Part shown: positions 22,875 through 31,230 of the stretch, piece by piece
Position numbering within the stretch: position 1 is the first letter of the stretch
Layout: every line of letters starts with the position of its first letter
Source: an uncultured Kiritimatiellota bacterium
GTDB lineage: Bacteria > Verrucomicrobiota > Kiritimatiellia > RFP12 > UBA1067
DNA: 32,546 bases
Direction: 5' to 3'
Assembly: GCA_934635225.1 (NCBI GenBank)
Contig: CAKTYZ010000024.1
Location: 1 to 32,546 of the forward strand
Position numbers and translations under genes: made by a program
Notes under the pieces: generated by a model
What the model saw: only the letters and a program-made list of their open reading frames with translations
Told to the model about the DNA's origin: nothing
Database searches by the model: none

Positions 22875-25603
22875 CACTGAAGAAAATGCTTGATCCTAAC
22901 AAGCCGTCAGACGCGATGGTTCACGCAGAGCCGCAGAGGTCGCAGCGCGCGAAACGTCTTGCTTCTGGCGTGGTTATGGCACTCGTCACCCTATGCGGTG
23001 CGGCGTGGGCGGTTGACATCACGACCGACACGCGCATTGACGAAGCGAACGTCGACGAGTATGCGAGCGAACCGATAGCCGTGGCGGCGGACGCGACGCT
23101 GACCATTGCGCTTGCGCCAACGACCGCCGAACAGACTTTTTCAGGAGCCGTTTCGGGCGCGGGCAAGATTGTCGTCGCGAACACGGGCACGAAAGCCGTC
23201 ATCTTCAGTGGGTCATTTGAGAAGTTTACCGGGAATCTGTCGGCCTCGGGAGATGTGCGTATCCGCAATCTCTGGTCGGCAATCATGCTGAACGGAAATA
23301 TGTCGGGTGTCTCGGTTGAAGGCGCGGTCTCTCGGGAAATTACGTTTTTCGGACAGAATGTCTTTGGCGAGGATGGGGCGGCACTCAATCCCGGACATCA
23401 GTCGACACCGAGATCGACGATCAATCTCAACGGCTTTGACCAGACGATCTCCCTTTTGACGTTCCTGGGCAGTGCGTATGTCGAAACCGATTCAAACTAC
23501 AAAAAGCCGACCTATACGCTGAAAAGCGACACGTCCGCCACGTTGACGGTTCGTGACGGCTTCTGCTGGGCGACCGCAGGCGGTCCCCATCCGAAAGACC
23601 ATTCGGGGCTCGTCCAGGTGAACGGCGCGCTTTCGCTCGTGTTCGCTGGCGCGGACGACGCCTCGTTCACGTTTCACGGGCTCTCGACGACGACCGGCGG
23701 CTTGACGGTGAAATCGGGCGAGATCGTGCTGGCGGACGATGCGACGTTCAACAACCTCTCCTCGCTGACGGTCGCGGGCACGGGACGCGTCGTGCTGGCG
23801 GCGGCGGTGAACGCGGCGAACCTGGCGATAGACATCGCGGATAGCGGCGCGGTGACGCTTTCGTCAGGGGACGTGTTTCGCGTGAAGACGCTGAAAGTCG
23901 ACGGCGTGTCCGTCGCGCCGGACGAGTATTCCGCCGAGGCGATCACCGCGCTCACGGGCAACCGCCTCACGGGCGCGGCGGTCGAAGTCCTGGTGCGCGA
24001 GATCGGCGAGACGAAGACGTTCACGTGGATCGGCGGTGGCGCGGATGATAGCCTGACGACGGCGGCGAACTGGCAGGGCGGTGTCGCGCCCGCGCTGACG
24101 GGCGGTGACGAGATTCTTGTGTTTGCGTCCGGCACCTCGGTGACGATTCCGGCGGGCGCCGACGTCTACGGTCTTGAAATCGCGACGGCGGGCGACTTCA
24201 CCCTGCGCGGCGAAACGTTCCGCCTCGGTGCGGGCGGGATTACGTGCGGCGAGACGGCGGCGGCGCGCGTCTGCCGGTTCGAGGCCGCGCCGCGCACGGC
24301 GGGCGAGCAGACGTGGCGCATCCCGGCCAATACGATTGTCGAGCTCGCGGCCGGATGGGCGGGACATTCCGCCGTCACGCTCGAGCGCACGACGGGGACG
24401 GGCGACATCGTAAGATTCTCGTCCGACGAGCCGCCGGCGTTTGCGGGCAGCCTGGCTGTGCCGGGGGATACGGCAGGCGGCAACGTGCTTGTCCTGTCGG
24501 GACGCGGCGGCATCGGCGCGGCAGGTGCGCACGTCCAGCTGAACGGCAAGGCGGGCGTCCGCGCGACGGCGGCCTGCGTGACGAACCGCGCGGCGATCAC
24601 CTTCAACCACGGTCCGGCGTTGAACCTCGCGCCGGTGGGCACGGAATTCGTGCAGCTCGGCGCGGTGACGAACCTTTCGGCAGGGCACTACGGTTCGGCT
24701 CTTGTCGTGAACGGAACGTTGCGTGTCGGCGGTGGCTTGGGCGAGTCCGCGGCGCATCGGAATAATCCGAAAGCCTACGAATGGTGGATATGGCAATACA
24801 AGGTCACGGAAACGGGGACTCTTTGGATTGAGGGCGAACCGATCGATGTCGGGGCGTGCCCCTTCAGACTTTATGGCGCGCCAGATGGTGTGGGTGAAGT
24901 GCATCTTTCCGCGCAGGGGAATGTGTATGGCGTGCTGGCGCTTGGCTATGGAATGGAAGCCGTCTGCGAAGGGGTTGAGGTCCTGTCCGACGTGGGAGAT
25001 CTGGGGTTCTACAACGGACATGTCGGGTCGCTGAACCTCAACGGTTTTGACCAGACGGTGCGCGATGTGCTGGTTGTCGGAGCTACCGGATTTGAAGAGC
25101 AGCATCCCGGTTATTCGGCCATGTACGTGACGAGCGCGACGCCGGCCACGCTGAAGCTGACGGGTGCGGGGACGTATGCGCCGCACAACCTCAACTTCCG
25201 GGGCGAGGCGTCGCTCCACTATGCGGGCACGGGACGGCTGGCGCTGACGAACACGGCCTCGACGACAACCGGTTCGCTGACGGTGAGCGGCGGCGAGGTG
25301 GCGTTGCTCGCCGGGGCGACGTGGGCGAACTGCACGAATGTCGTCGTCTCCGGCACGGGCAAGCTGACGCTCGATGCGGGTGTCGCGGCGAAGGGCGCGT
25401 TTTCGCGTGAGGCGACGGTATCCGTTTCGGATGCGGGGACGATTGCGATTCCCGCCGGCGAGACGGTCGTGGTCAGGTATCTCTGGCGGGACGGCGAACC
25501 GACGTTCAGCGGATTCTACCGGGAGGGCTTCGTGACGGGCGGCGGTACGCTCCGCGTCCGCAAGTCGTCGCGCAAGTCCGGCCTCCTTCTGCTCATCAAG
25601 TGA
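22871..25603 (+). CDS. secreted beta-solenoid surface protein with PATR-like repeats
   Basis: A 910-residue exported protein made almost wholly of short beta-strand repeats; no catalytic motif seen. It contains two module copies. One runs from STINLNGFDQTISLLTFLGS through GGLTVKSGEIVLADDATF to VKTLKVDGVSVAPDEYS. The other runs from SLNLNGFDQTVRDVLVVGAT through GSLTVSGGEVALLAGATW to VRYLWRDGEPTFSGFY. 'DLNGFNQT' strands and the closing 'V-L-VDG-..-G-Y' turn are those of passenger-associated (autotransporter) repeats, but there is no C-terminal beta-barrel. The protein ends KSSRKSGLLLLIK. ATG 22871 overlaps the esterase stop (ATGA), with AAGGAA upstream. Its likely role is cell-surface scaffold or glycan adhesion beside the esterases; this is inferred from context. 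Confidence 0.78.
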   Translation: MTLKKMLDPNKPSDAMVHAEPQRSQRAKRLASGVVMALVTLCGAAWAVDITTDTRIDEANVDEYASEPIAVAADATLTIALAPTTAEQTFSGAVSGAGKIVVANTGTKAVIFSGSFEKFTGNLSASGDVRIRNLWSAIMLNGNMSGVSVEGAVSREITFFGQNVFGEDGAALNPGHQSTPRSTINLNGFDQTISLLTFLGSAYVETDSNYKKPTYTLKSDTSATLTVRDGFCWATAGGPHPKDHSGLVQVNGALSLVFAGADDASFTFHGLSTTTGGLTVKSGEIVLADDATFNNLSSLTVAGTGRVVLAAAVNAANLAIDIADSGAVTLSSGDVFRVKTLKVDGVSVAPDEYSAEAITALTGNRLTGAAVEVLVREIGETKTFTWIGGGADDSLTTAANWQGGVAPALTGGDEILVFASGTSVTIPAGADVYGLEIATAGDFTLRGETFRLGAGGITCGETAAARVCRFEAAPRTAGEQTWRIPANTIVELAAGWAGHSAVTLERTTGTGDIVRFSSDEPPAFAGSLAVPGDTAGGNVLVLSGRGGIGAAGAHVQLNGKAGVRATAACVTNRAAITFNHGPALNLAPVGTEFVQLGAVTNLSAGHYGSALVVNGTLRVGGGLGESAAHRNNPKAYEWWIWQYKVTETGTLWIEGEPIDVGACPFRLYGAPDGVGEVHLSAQGNVYGVLALGYGMEAVCEGVEVLSDVGDLGFYNGHVGSLNLNGFDQTVRDVLVVGATGFEEQHPGYSAMYVTSATPATLKLTGAGTYAPHNLNFRGEASLHYAGTGRLALTNTASTTTGSLTVSGGEVALLAGATWANCTNVVVSGTGKLTLDAGVAAKGAFSREATVSVSDAGTIAIPAGETVVVRYLWRDGEPTFSGFYREGFVTGGGTLRVRKSSRKSGLLLLIK
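22918..23054 (+). repeat. 137-bp coding repeat, copy 2 (signal-peptide block)
   Basis: Second copy of the block at 21554-21690. Here it continues naturally into beta-solenoid sequence, whereas in copy 1 it abuts a hydrolase domain, so this copy is the likelier source. Confidence 0.85.
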
Positions 25604-25625
25604 GAATGGCGAGAGCATAATTCAA

Positions 25626-26726
25626 ATGAAAACACGATCATTCGCGGTTGCCGCGCTGGCGGCGGCGCTTTTGCCCTGCCGGGCGGATGTGGTCTTTCAG
25701 GACGTGCTTCTGCACAACGTGTCCGAGCTGGTCGCCGAGCCGGACGGCCTGCAGCGCTTCCGCCGCGTGCCGCAGGCGGTCGAGCCCGCGCTGAGTGCGC
25801 AGGGACGGCGCATGAACGCGGGCAGCACGGGCGTCGAGATCCGCTTCGTGCTGAAGGGCGAGAAGGCCGAGATTCGCCTCGGCGGTGCGACGGACGACGC
25901 CAACGCGACGTGCCTCGTCTACTACGGCGACTTCATCGCCGACTGGCCGGAAACCGAAAAGGTCGTCCGGGGCCGCGACACGACGCTGACGATCCGCCCG
26001 TCGCCGCGCAGGGACATCCTGCGGCGCGTCGCCCAAGAGCAGCAGGGCTGCCGCTTCGATCCCGATGTCGTGCGCATCGTCCTGCCGCAGGCCGCGCTCG
26101 GCATCCGCCGCGTGTCGGGGGCCGTCGCGCCGCCTTCGCCGGAGCAGCTGCCGCGCAAGGTCTATCTCGCCTATGGGTCGTCCATCACGCACGGTAGCGT
26201 CGCGACGCGGCAGCCGATGACGTATGCGAGCCTCGTCGGCGCGCGGCTCGGCGCGGACGTGCGGAATCTCGGTTTCGCCGGCAGCTGCCGGCTGGAGCCG
26301 GAAATGGCGGACTATCTCGCGGCCCAGCCGTTCGACTACGCGACGATCGAGATGGGCATCAACATTCTCGGAAAGGATCCCGTCGAGTTCGAGCGGCGCG
26401 TGCGATATCTGCTCGACAAGGTCACGGCGTCGCATTCGCACGCGCTGATTCTCGGCATCGACGTCTTTCGGACGGTTGGCACGGAGAAGCACATGAAGGA
26501 CGCGGTGCAGTATCGCGAGATTGTCTCGCGTGTCATTCGGGAACTGAACCGTCCCAACCTCGTGCATGTGGACGGTTGGGCGGCGTTGCCGTCGCCGACG
26601 CTGCTGTCGGAGGGGTTTGTGCATCCGGCGCCCGAAGGGCATCAGGCCATCGCCGCGCATCTGAACGCACGATTCGCAGAACTTGAAACGACGAGAAGAA
26701 CGACCAAGGAGGATACCCGGAAATGA
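25626..26726 (+). CDS. secreted SGNH/GDSL esterase
   Basis: A 366-residue exported esterase, probably a carbohydrate deacetylase. The signal peptide is MKTRSFAVAALAAALLPCRA. An N-terminal beta-sandwich region of about 150 residues (VEIRFVLKGEKAEIRLGG) precedes the SGNH domain. Block I is YLAYGSSITHG with Ser186, block II is RNLGFAGSC, block III is TIEMGINIL and block V is EGFVHPAPEGHQ with His333. In block V the usual Asp three residues before the His is a Gly (E-G-F-V-H), so the triad Asp is missing or moved to Glu329. The gene lies 22 nt after the beta-solenoid gene and its stop overlaps the next ATG by 4 nt, so it belongs to the same operon. Confidence 0.84.
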   Translation: MKTRSFAVAALAAALLPCRADVVFQDVLLHNVSELVAEPDGLQRFRRVPQAVEPALSAQGRRMNAGSTGVEIRFVLKGEKAEIRLGGATDDANATCLVYYGDFIADWPETEKVVRGRDTTLTIRPSPRRDILRRVAQEQQGCRFDPDVVRIVLPQAALGIRRVSGAVAPPSPEQLPRKVYLAYGSSITHGSVATRQPMTYASLVGARLGADVRNLGFAGSCRLEPEMADYLAAQPFDYATIEMGINILGKDPVEFERRVRYLLDKVTASHSHALILGIDVFRTVGTEKHMKDAVQYREIVSRVIRELNRPNLVHVDGWAALPSPTLLSEGFVHPAPEGHQAIAAHLNARFAELETTRRTTKEDTRK

Positions 26727-29700
26727 CGAAGCTGATTCGGTTGGGCGCGTGTGCGCTCATGTGTGTCGGCGGCTCGCTGTGTGCGACGGCGAAGCCGTTC
26801 GTCTTCACGAAGGCGACGGCCTACCCGGTCGCGGCGGGACAGAAGGCCGTGCAGGAGGGACCGGTCTCGAACCTCTGCTGGGGCGCGGCGAGCGCGAGCC
26901 TCGACATCAAGGGCGACGTCACGTTTCGCGGCGGCTTCTTCACGGGCGAGAAGCAGACGCGGCAGAAGGGCTATCCGACGACGCTGATCGTCCGCGTGGG
27001 CGCGGTCGCCCGCATCGCGCAGACGCCAATCCTGACGCCGGGCGTCGATTTCCGCCAGACGGAGCCGGGCACGGTGCGCCTCGCCGCCCAAGGCAGCCAG
27101 TATCGCGACTGGTACGTGCAGCATGGCACGCTCGTCTGCGAAGGGGCGAACGTCCTCAACCCCGACCGGGGGCTGGTGCTGTGGGGACAGGCCCCCGGCA
27201 CGGTCGATCTCAACGGCTTCAACCAGAACGTCAGCGAGCTGCGGGCGACGGACGCAAAATGCGATCCGGCGACGCGGATCGTGAACAGCGGCACGAACGG
27301 CATCCTCGTCGTGAAGCGCTACCTGCGTGGCGGACGGGAGCTGCCGCCCGGCTGGTACGGCGATTTCGTCGTCGTGCGCCAGCATGACGGACGCCTGCCG
27401 CCGCGTCCGACGAAGGCCGCGTATCCCGTCTACAAGGCCTCGTCCGACATCCGCGTCGTTCACGAACGTGACGGCATCGGGAACTTCCTCGCCAAGTGCC
27501 GCGCCGGAAAGCCCGTGACGGTCGCCTACTTCGGCGGCTCGATCACGGCGATGAAGGGATGGCGCGACCTGACGACGGCGTGGCTCGGCGAGACGTATCC
27601 GAAGGCGAAAATCACCGAAGTCGCCGCGTCCATCGGCGGCACGGGATCGGATCTCGGCGTGTTCCGGCTCGCGAAGGACGTGCTGGCGAAGAATCCCGAC
27701 CTCGTGTTCGTCGAGTTCGCGGTTAATGACGGCGACAAGCGGCCGCGCGACATCTGGCGGCAGATGGAGGGCATCGTGCGCCAGATCTGGAAACGCGATC
27801 CGCAGACGGACATCGCGTTCTGCTACACGGTCGCGGGCGGCATCTTCGACACCTACGCGAAAGGCGCCTACAACCGCAGCGCGGGCGCGATGGAGCAGGT
27901 GGCCGAACACTACGGCATCCCGTCCATCTCCCTCGGCGTGCCGGCGGTCGAGCTCTACAAGAAGGGAAAGCTCGTCGTCTCGCGCGGCTATTTCGCGACG
28001 GCCGTCCCGAAGGAAGATCCCGACTTCGACCGCAAGGTGAAGGAACTCATGGCGGGCGACAAGCGGGTCCTCTTCGCGAACGATGGGGTGCATCCGCGTC
28101 CCGAAGGCCATGCGCTCTATCTTGAAGCCGTGAAAAAGGCATTCGCCGCGATGGACGGATCGAAGCCCGTCGACCACGCGTCGCGTCTCGCGACGCCGTT
28201 CGTGCCCGACAACTGGGAAGCGGCGAAGGTGTTCCCCGTCACGGCGGACGTCCTGCGTGGCGACTGGGCGCCCGACCCGGAGCGTCCGGGCACGTTCATG
28301 ACGCACACGCCGGGCGCCTCGCTGAAGTTCTCCTTCGCCGGTTCGGTCTTGCGTCTGCGGATGTGCTATCAGCCCGACGGCGGCATCCTTTCGGCGAAGA
28401 TCGACGGAAAGCCCGTTGCGGACGTCGTGGGCTTTGACCAGTATTCGACCTACGTGCGCGGCGGTTCCGTCACGCTCTACGACGGCGCGGACGGCATCCA
28501 CGAGGTCGAGCTGACGCTGACGGATCGCGAGCCCGACCGCACGATTCTTTCGCGGCAGCTCAAGGAGCCGGCGAAGGAACTCGCCGCATCCAAGTACAAG
28601 GGCACGACCTTCCGCGTGTCGCAGCTGATGATCATCGGCGACCTGCTCGGCGAGCGGACGCTCACCGTCGCGCCGGACGGCCTCTCGCCGCAGCAGGTGC
28701 TGGAGACGATCCGCGCAGCGAAGAAAGGCGGCGACACGTCCGCCTGGACGGTCAACGTGAAGCCGGGCTTCTATCCGCTGCGCGAGCCGCTGACGTTCAC
28801 GCCGGAAGACTCGGGCACGGCGGCGGCGCCGGTGACGTGGCGTGGCGCGGGCGAGGCGAGCGAGATTTCGGGCGGTGCGCCGCTCGTCGGCTGGCGCGAC
28901 ACGGGCAAGGGCTGGTTCGAGACGGACGCGCCGACCGGGCCGGACGGCGAGCCGATCTGGTTCGAGATGCTGTGGGTGAACGGCCGCCGCGCCGCGAATG
29001 CGCCGTATCCGAAAGGCGAAAACTGGCTTGTGCCGGGCGTGTGTGCGCAGGAGATCCTGTCGAAGGACGCGAAAGGCAAGGCGACACGTACGCGCGAATC
29101 GCTGACGGTCATGGACGAGACTCTGCGGCGGCTGCTCGACGCGGCGCCGGCGGCAGAAGTTCCCTATGTCCACCTGATTGTCCACCAGAAGTGGAACGCG
29201 ACGAAGCGTCCCGTCGTCGCCTGGCAGGGCGGACGCCTCTTCACGGAGGGTACCGTGGCCTGGAACTGGTCGCAGAAGTGGAACGCCGAGGCGATCTATC
29301 GCGTCGGAAACCTGCCCGGCGCGTTCACCGCGCCGGGCGAGTGGTTCTACGACCGAACTGGGCGCAAGGTTCTCTACCGTCCTCTGCCGGGCGAGACGCC
29401 GCAGACGCTTCGCGCCCTTGCGCCGCTCGCGAAGCTCTCGCGGCTCATCGTCGTGAAGGGCGAGCCGGACAAGGGGCGGTACGTTGACCACATCCGCTTC
29501 GAGGGTCTGGCGTTCACGGCGAGCGACGCGACGCCGATCGAGGGAGGAAAGGGACCGCTGACCTTCTATCCCGGACAGGCCGCCCGGGCCTTTGACGCGC
29601 TCCTTGACGCGACGGGGGCGCGGAACTTCGCGCTGACGGGCTGCTTCGTGCGGCACACGGGCAACATCGGCCTCAGGCTGCGCGACGGCTGCTTCTCGAA

Positions 29701-30658
29701 CCGGGTCACGCGCTGCGTCTTCACGGATCTCGGCGCGGGCGGCGTGTGGTTCGGGGCGGACGCGGTGCGGCTTGCGAAGGGCGAGAAGCATCCCGTTGCG
29801 CGGCGCGAGATCTTCGGCTATCATCCGCGCGCGAATGCGTTCAACGTGCTGGAAGACTGCGTGATCCGCGACGGCGGACGCTACAACGCGATGGGCACGG
29901 GCGTCGTGATCGGCCACGCCTCCGACTGCCGCGTGGAGCACTGCGAGATCGCCGACTTCTACTATTCGGGCGTGTCCGTCGGCTGGCAGTGGGCGTACCT
30001 GCCGACGGCGGCGATGCGCAACGTCGTGCGGTTCAACCGCATCCACGACCTCGGCAAGGGCGTCCTTTCCGACATGGGCGGCGTCTACACGCTCGGCACG
30101 GCGTTCGGCACGCGCGTGACGGACAACGTGATCTACAACGTCTCGTCGCGCACCTACGGCGGCTGGGGGCTCTACGCCGACGAGGGATCGGAAGGCATCG
30201 TCTTTGCGCGCAATCTCGTCTACAACACGCACGACGGCGGCTTCCACCAGCACTATGGCGCGGGCAACACCGTGCAGAACAACATTTTCGCGTGGAACGA
30301 GCAGAACGGCGTCATCCGCACGATCCGCGCGAACGTGTTCAGTGTGCGCAGCTCGCTGAACGTCGTCGCGAACATCGTGCTGACGGACCGGGGCGACCTC
30401 GCGTCGGCGGGCGTGCGCGGCGTGGAGGGCGTGTGGGCGAACAACCTCTGGTTCGACCCGAACGGCGAGGCGAAGCTGGACGGCCTGACGTGGGAGAAGT
30501 GGCGCACGTGCGGCAAGGAGGTCAACGGACGCTACGCCGATCCGCGCTTCGTGGACGCGCGTCACTTCGATTTTCGGCTGAAGCCGGACTCGCCCGCGTT
30601 CGCGCTCGGCTTCCAGCCGTTCGACTACACCCGCGCCGGCGTCCGCGTAGGCCGCTGA
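26723..30658 (+). CDS. SGNH esterase + GH141-like beta-helix fusion enzyme
   Basis: A 1311-residue exported multidomain enzyme. After the signal peptide come about 210 residues of beta-solenoid repeat (GTVDLNGFNQNVSEL, then RYLRGGRELPPGWYGDF), matching modules of the protein encoded upstream. An SGNH domain follows at about 255-480: YFGGSITAMKG (Ser273), SIGGTGSD, FVEFAVNDG (Asn335) and FANDGVHPRPEGH (Asp454, His457), with a complete catalytic set. A linker beta domain leads to a right-handed beta-helix from about 650 to the end: VNVKPGFYPLREPLTFTPED, NRIHDLGKGVLSDMGGVYTL and YYSGVSVGWQWAYL, resembling GH141 (fucosidase/xylanase) and related helices. One chain could therefore both deacylate and cleave a glycan. 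AAGGAGG 11 nt before the ATG is a strong RBS. It is last in the operon. Confidence 0.85.
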   Translation: MTKLIRLGACALMCVGGSLCATAKPFVFTKATAYPVAAGQKAVQEGPVSNLCWGAASASLDIKGDVTFRGGFFTGEKQTRQKGYPTTLIVRVGAVARIAQTPILTPGVDFRQTEPGTVRLAAQGSQYRDWYVQHGTLVCEGANVLNPDRGLVLWGQAPGTVDLNGFNQNVSELRATDAKCDPATRIVNSGTNGILVVKRYLRGGRELPPGWYGDFVVVRQHDGRLPPRPTKAAYPVYKASSDIRVVHERDGIGNFLAKCRAGKPVTVAYFGGSITAMKGWRDLTTAWLGETYPKAKITEVAASIGGTGSDLGVFRLAKDVLAKNPDLVFVEFAVNDGDKRPRDIWRQMEGIVRQIWKRDPQTDIAFCYTVAGGIFDTYAKGAYNRSAGAMEQVAEHYGIPSISLGVPAVELYKKGKLVVSRGYFATAVPKEDPDFDRKVKELMAGDKRVLFANDGVHPRPEGHALYLEAVKKAFAAMDGSKPVDHASRLATPFVPDNWEAAKVFPVTADVLRGDWAPDPERPGTFMTHTPGASLKFSFAGSVLRLRMCYQPDGGILSAKIDGKPVADVVGFDQYSTYVRGGSVTLYDGADGIHEVELTLTDREPDRTILSRQLKEPAKELAASKYKGTTFRVSQLMIIGDLLGERTLTVAPDGLSPQQVLETIRAAKKGGDTSAWTVNVKPGFYPLREPLTFTPEDSGTAAAPVTWRGAGEASEISGGAPLVGWRDTGKGWFETDAPTGPDGEPIWFEMLWVNGRRAANAPYPKGENWLVPGVCAQEILSKDAKGKATRTRESLTVMDETLRRLLDAAPAAEVPYVHLIVHQKWNATKRPVVAWQGGRLFTEGTVAWNWSQKWNAEAIYRVGNLPGAFTAPGEWFYDRTGRKVLYRPLPGETPQTLRALAPLAKLSRLIVVKGEPDKGRYVDHIRFEGLAFTASDATPIEGGKGPLTFYPGQAARAFDALLDATGARNFALTGCFVRHTGNIGLRLRDGCFSNRVTRCVFTDLGAGGVWFGADAVRLAKGEKHPVARREIFGYHPRANAFNVLEDCVIRDGGRYNAMGTGVVIGHASDCRVEHCEIADFYYSGVSVGWQWAYLPTAAMRNVVRFNRIHDLGKGVLSDMGGVYTLGTAFGTRVTDNVIYNVSSRTYGGWGLYADEGSEGIVFARNLVYNTHDGGFHQHYGAGNTVQNNIFAWNEQNGVIRTIRANVFSVRSSLNVVANIVLTDRGDLASAGVRGVEGVWANNLWFDPNGEAKLDGLTWEKWRTCGKEVNGRYADPRFVDARHFDFRLKPDSPAFALGFQPFDYTRAGVRVGR

Positions 30659-31073
30659 AACAAGGCCTCTGTGGGGACAGCCCGTCGTCCTGCGCACCGG
30701 CGAAATCGCCGTGTCGCCGCAGAACTGACGGGGCGATTGCACAAGCGAAGTCCTGTTGTCTCGCTCTGGGCGGCGCTTCTCTTCCTAAGGCCAGACGCAA
30801 GTGAACGCGTTCTCCAATGCAAGTGAATGCGTTCTCCAGAGTAAACGAACGCGTTCTCCGGGACAAGTGAACGCGTTCACCTGCAGAAGAGAACGCGTTC
30901 ATTCCATCAAGAGAACGCGTTCACTTGACTGAAAGAACGCGTTCACTTGCCTCTGGCTTCCTTGAGACGAGAGGTTTCCGTCTTGAGGGAGGCGGGACGC
31001 GTTCGTGGGTTGGCGTCAGCGCGTTGACTGCAAGGCAAGAAACGGCATGGGAAATCGACGGACATCGGGGTGA
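30659..31073. other. non-coding region after operon 2
   Basis: No credible gene. From the left it holds a small perfect hairpin (CGGCG-AAAT-CGCCG, 30698-30711) without a T run, then the seven-unit palindrome array (30798-30950). A degenerate GGACGCGTTCG follows near 30995, with otherwise unstructured sequence to the cassette at 31074. Frames across the array are open on both strands only because of its composition; the 22-bp period is not a multiple of three. Confidence 0.6.
30798..30950. repeat. seven-unit 22-bp palindrome array
   Basis: GAACGCGTTC (one unit GAATGCGTTC) starts at 30803, 30825, 30847, 30869, 30891, 30913 and 30935, always exactly 22 bp apart. Left units have the form CAAGTGAACGCGTTCTCC; right units have the reverse form GAGAACGCGTTCACTTG. 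The central unit (30869) is symmetric (GTGAACGCGTTCAC). The array is thus also one large dyad centred at 30873/30874. The 12-bp linkers vary. Confidence 0.9.
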
Positions 31074-31230
31074 GATAGGGCGCAGGGTAGGCGTTGACGG
31101 CGTGGGACGGGTTTTGCTATAATCTCGTTCGTTTTTCAAACATCTAAATATGCTGATGGTTTCGTTGTTGCAATAACTAAATTGCGCAGATGTTTAGTCT
31201 TTTGAGAAACGAAACAAGGAAGGGGAAAAA
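31074..31230 (+). promoter_or_regulatory. promoter-leader cassette, copy B (candidate structured RNA)
   Basis: TTGACG (31094-31099), 18-nt spacer, TATAAT (31118-31123), identical to copy A over 37 nt. The predicted RNA starts near 31130. The inner stem AAACATCT (31138-31145) pairs with AGATGTTT (31188-31195). An outer stem TTCGTTTTTC (31128-31137) pairs with GAGAAACGAA (31204-31213) with one G-T pair, leaving an 8-nt bulge. The intervening 38-nt block is identical to copy A. The RBS AAGGAAGGGG (31216-31225) begins just after the outer stem and precedes ATG 31231. Confidence 0.65.

Noticed and set aside
26642..30742. A 1366-codon open frame on the - strand opposite the SGNH-GH141 gene
   Set aside because: Arginine/alanine-rich composition without motifs, as expected of the antisense frame of a GC-rich gene; the + strand has recognisable domains throughout.
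30803..30944. LexA (SOS box) sites, because of GAAC...GTTC
   Set aside because: Gram-positive-type LexA boxes have four bases between GAAC and GTTC; here there are two, and seven phased copies would be unusual.
30798..30950. CRISPR array
   Set aside because: Repeats are 10-bp palindromes with 12-bp linkers; CRISPR repeats and spacers are far longer, and no cas genes are present.
30781..30950. Plasmid-type iteron origin
   Set aside because: No replication initiator gene, no AT-rich unwinding region, and the units are palindromic rather than directional iterons.
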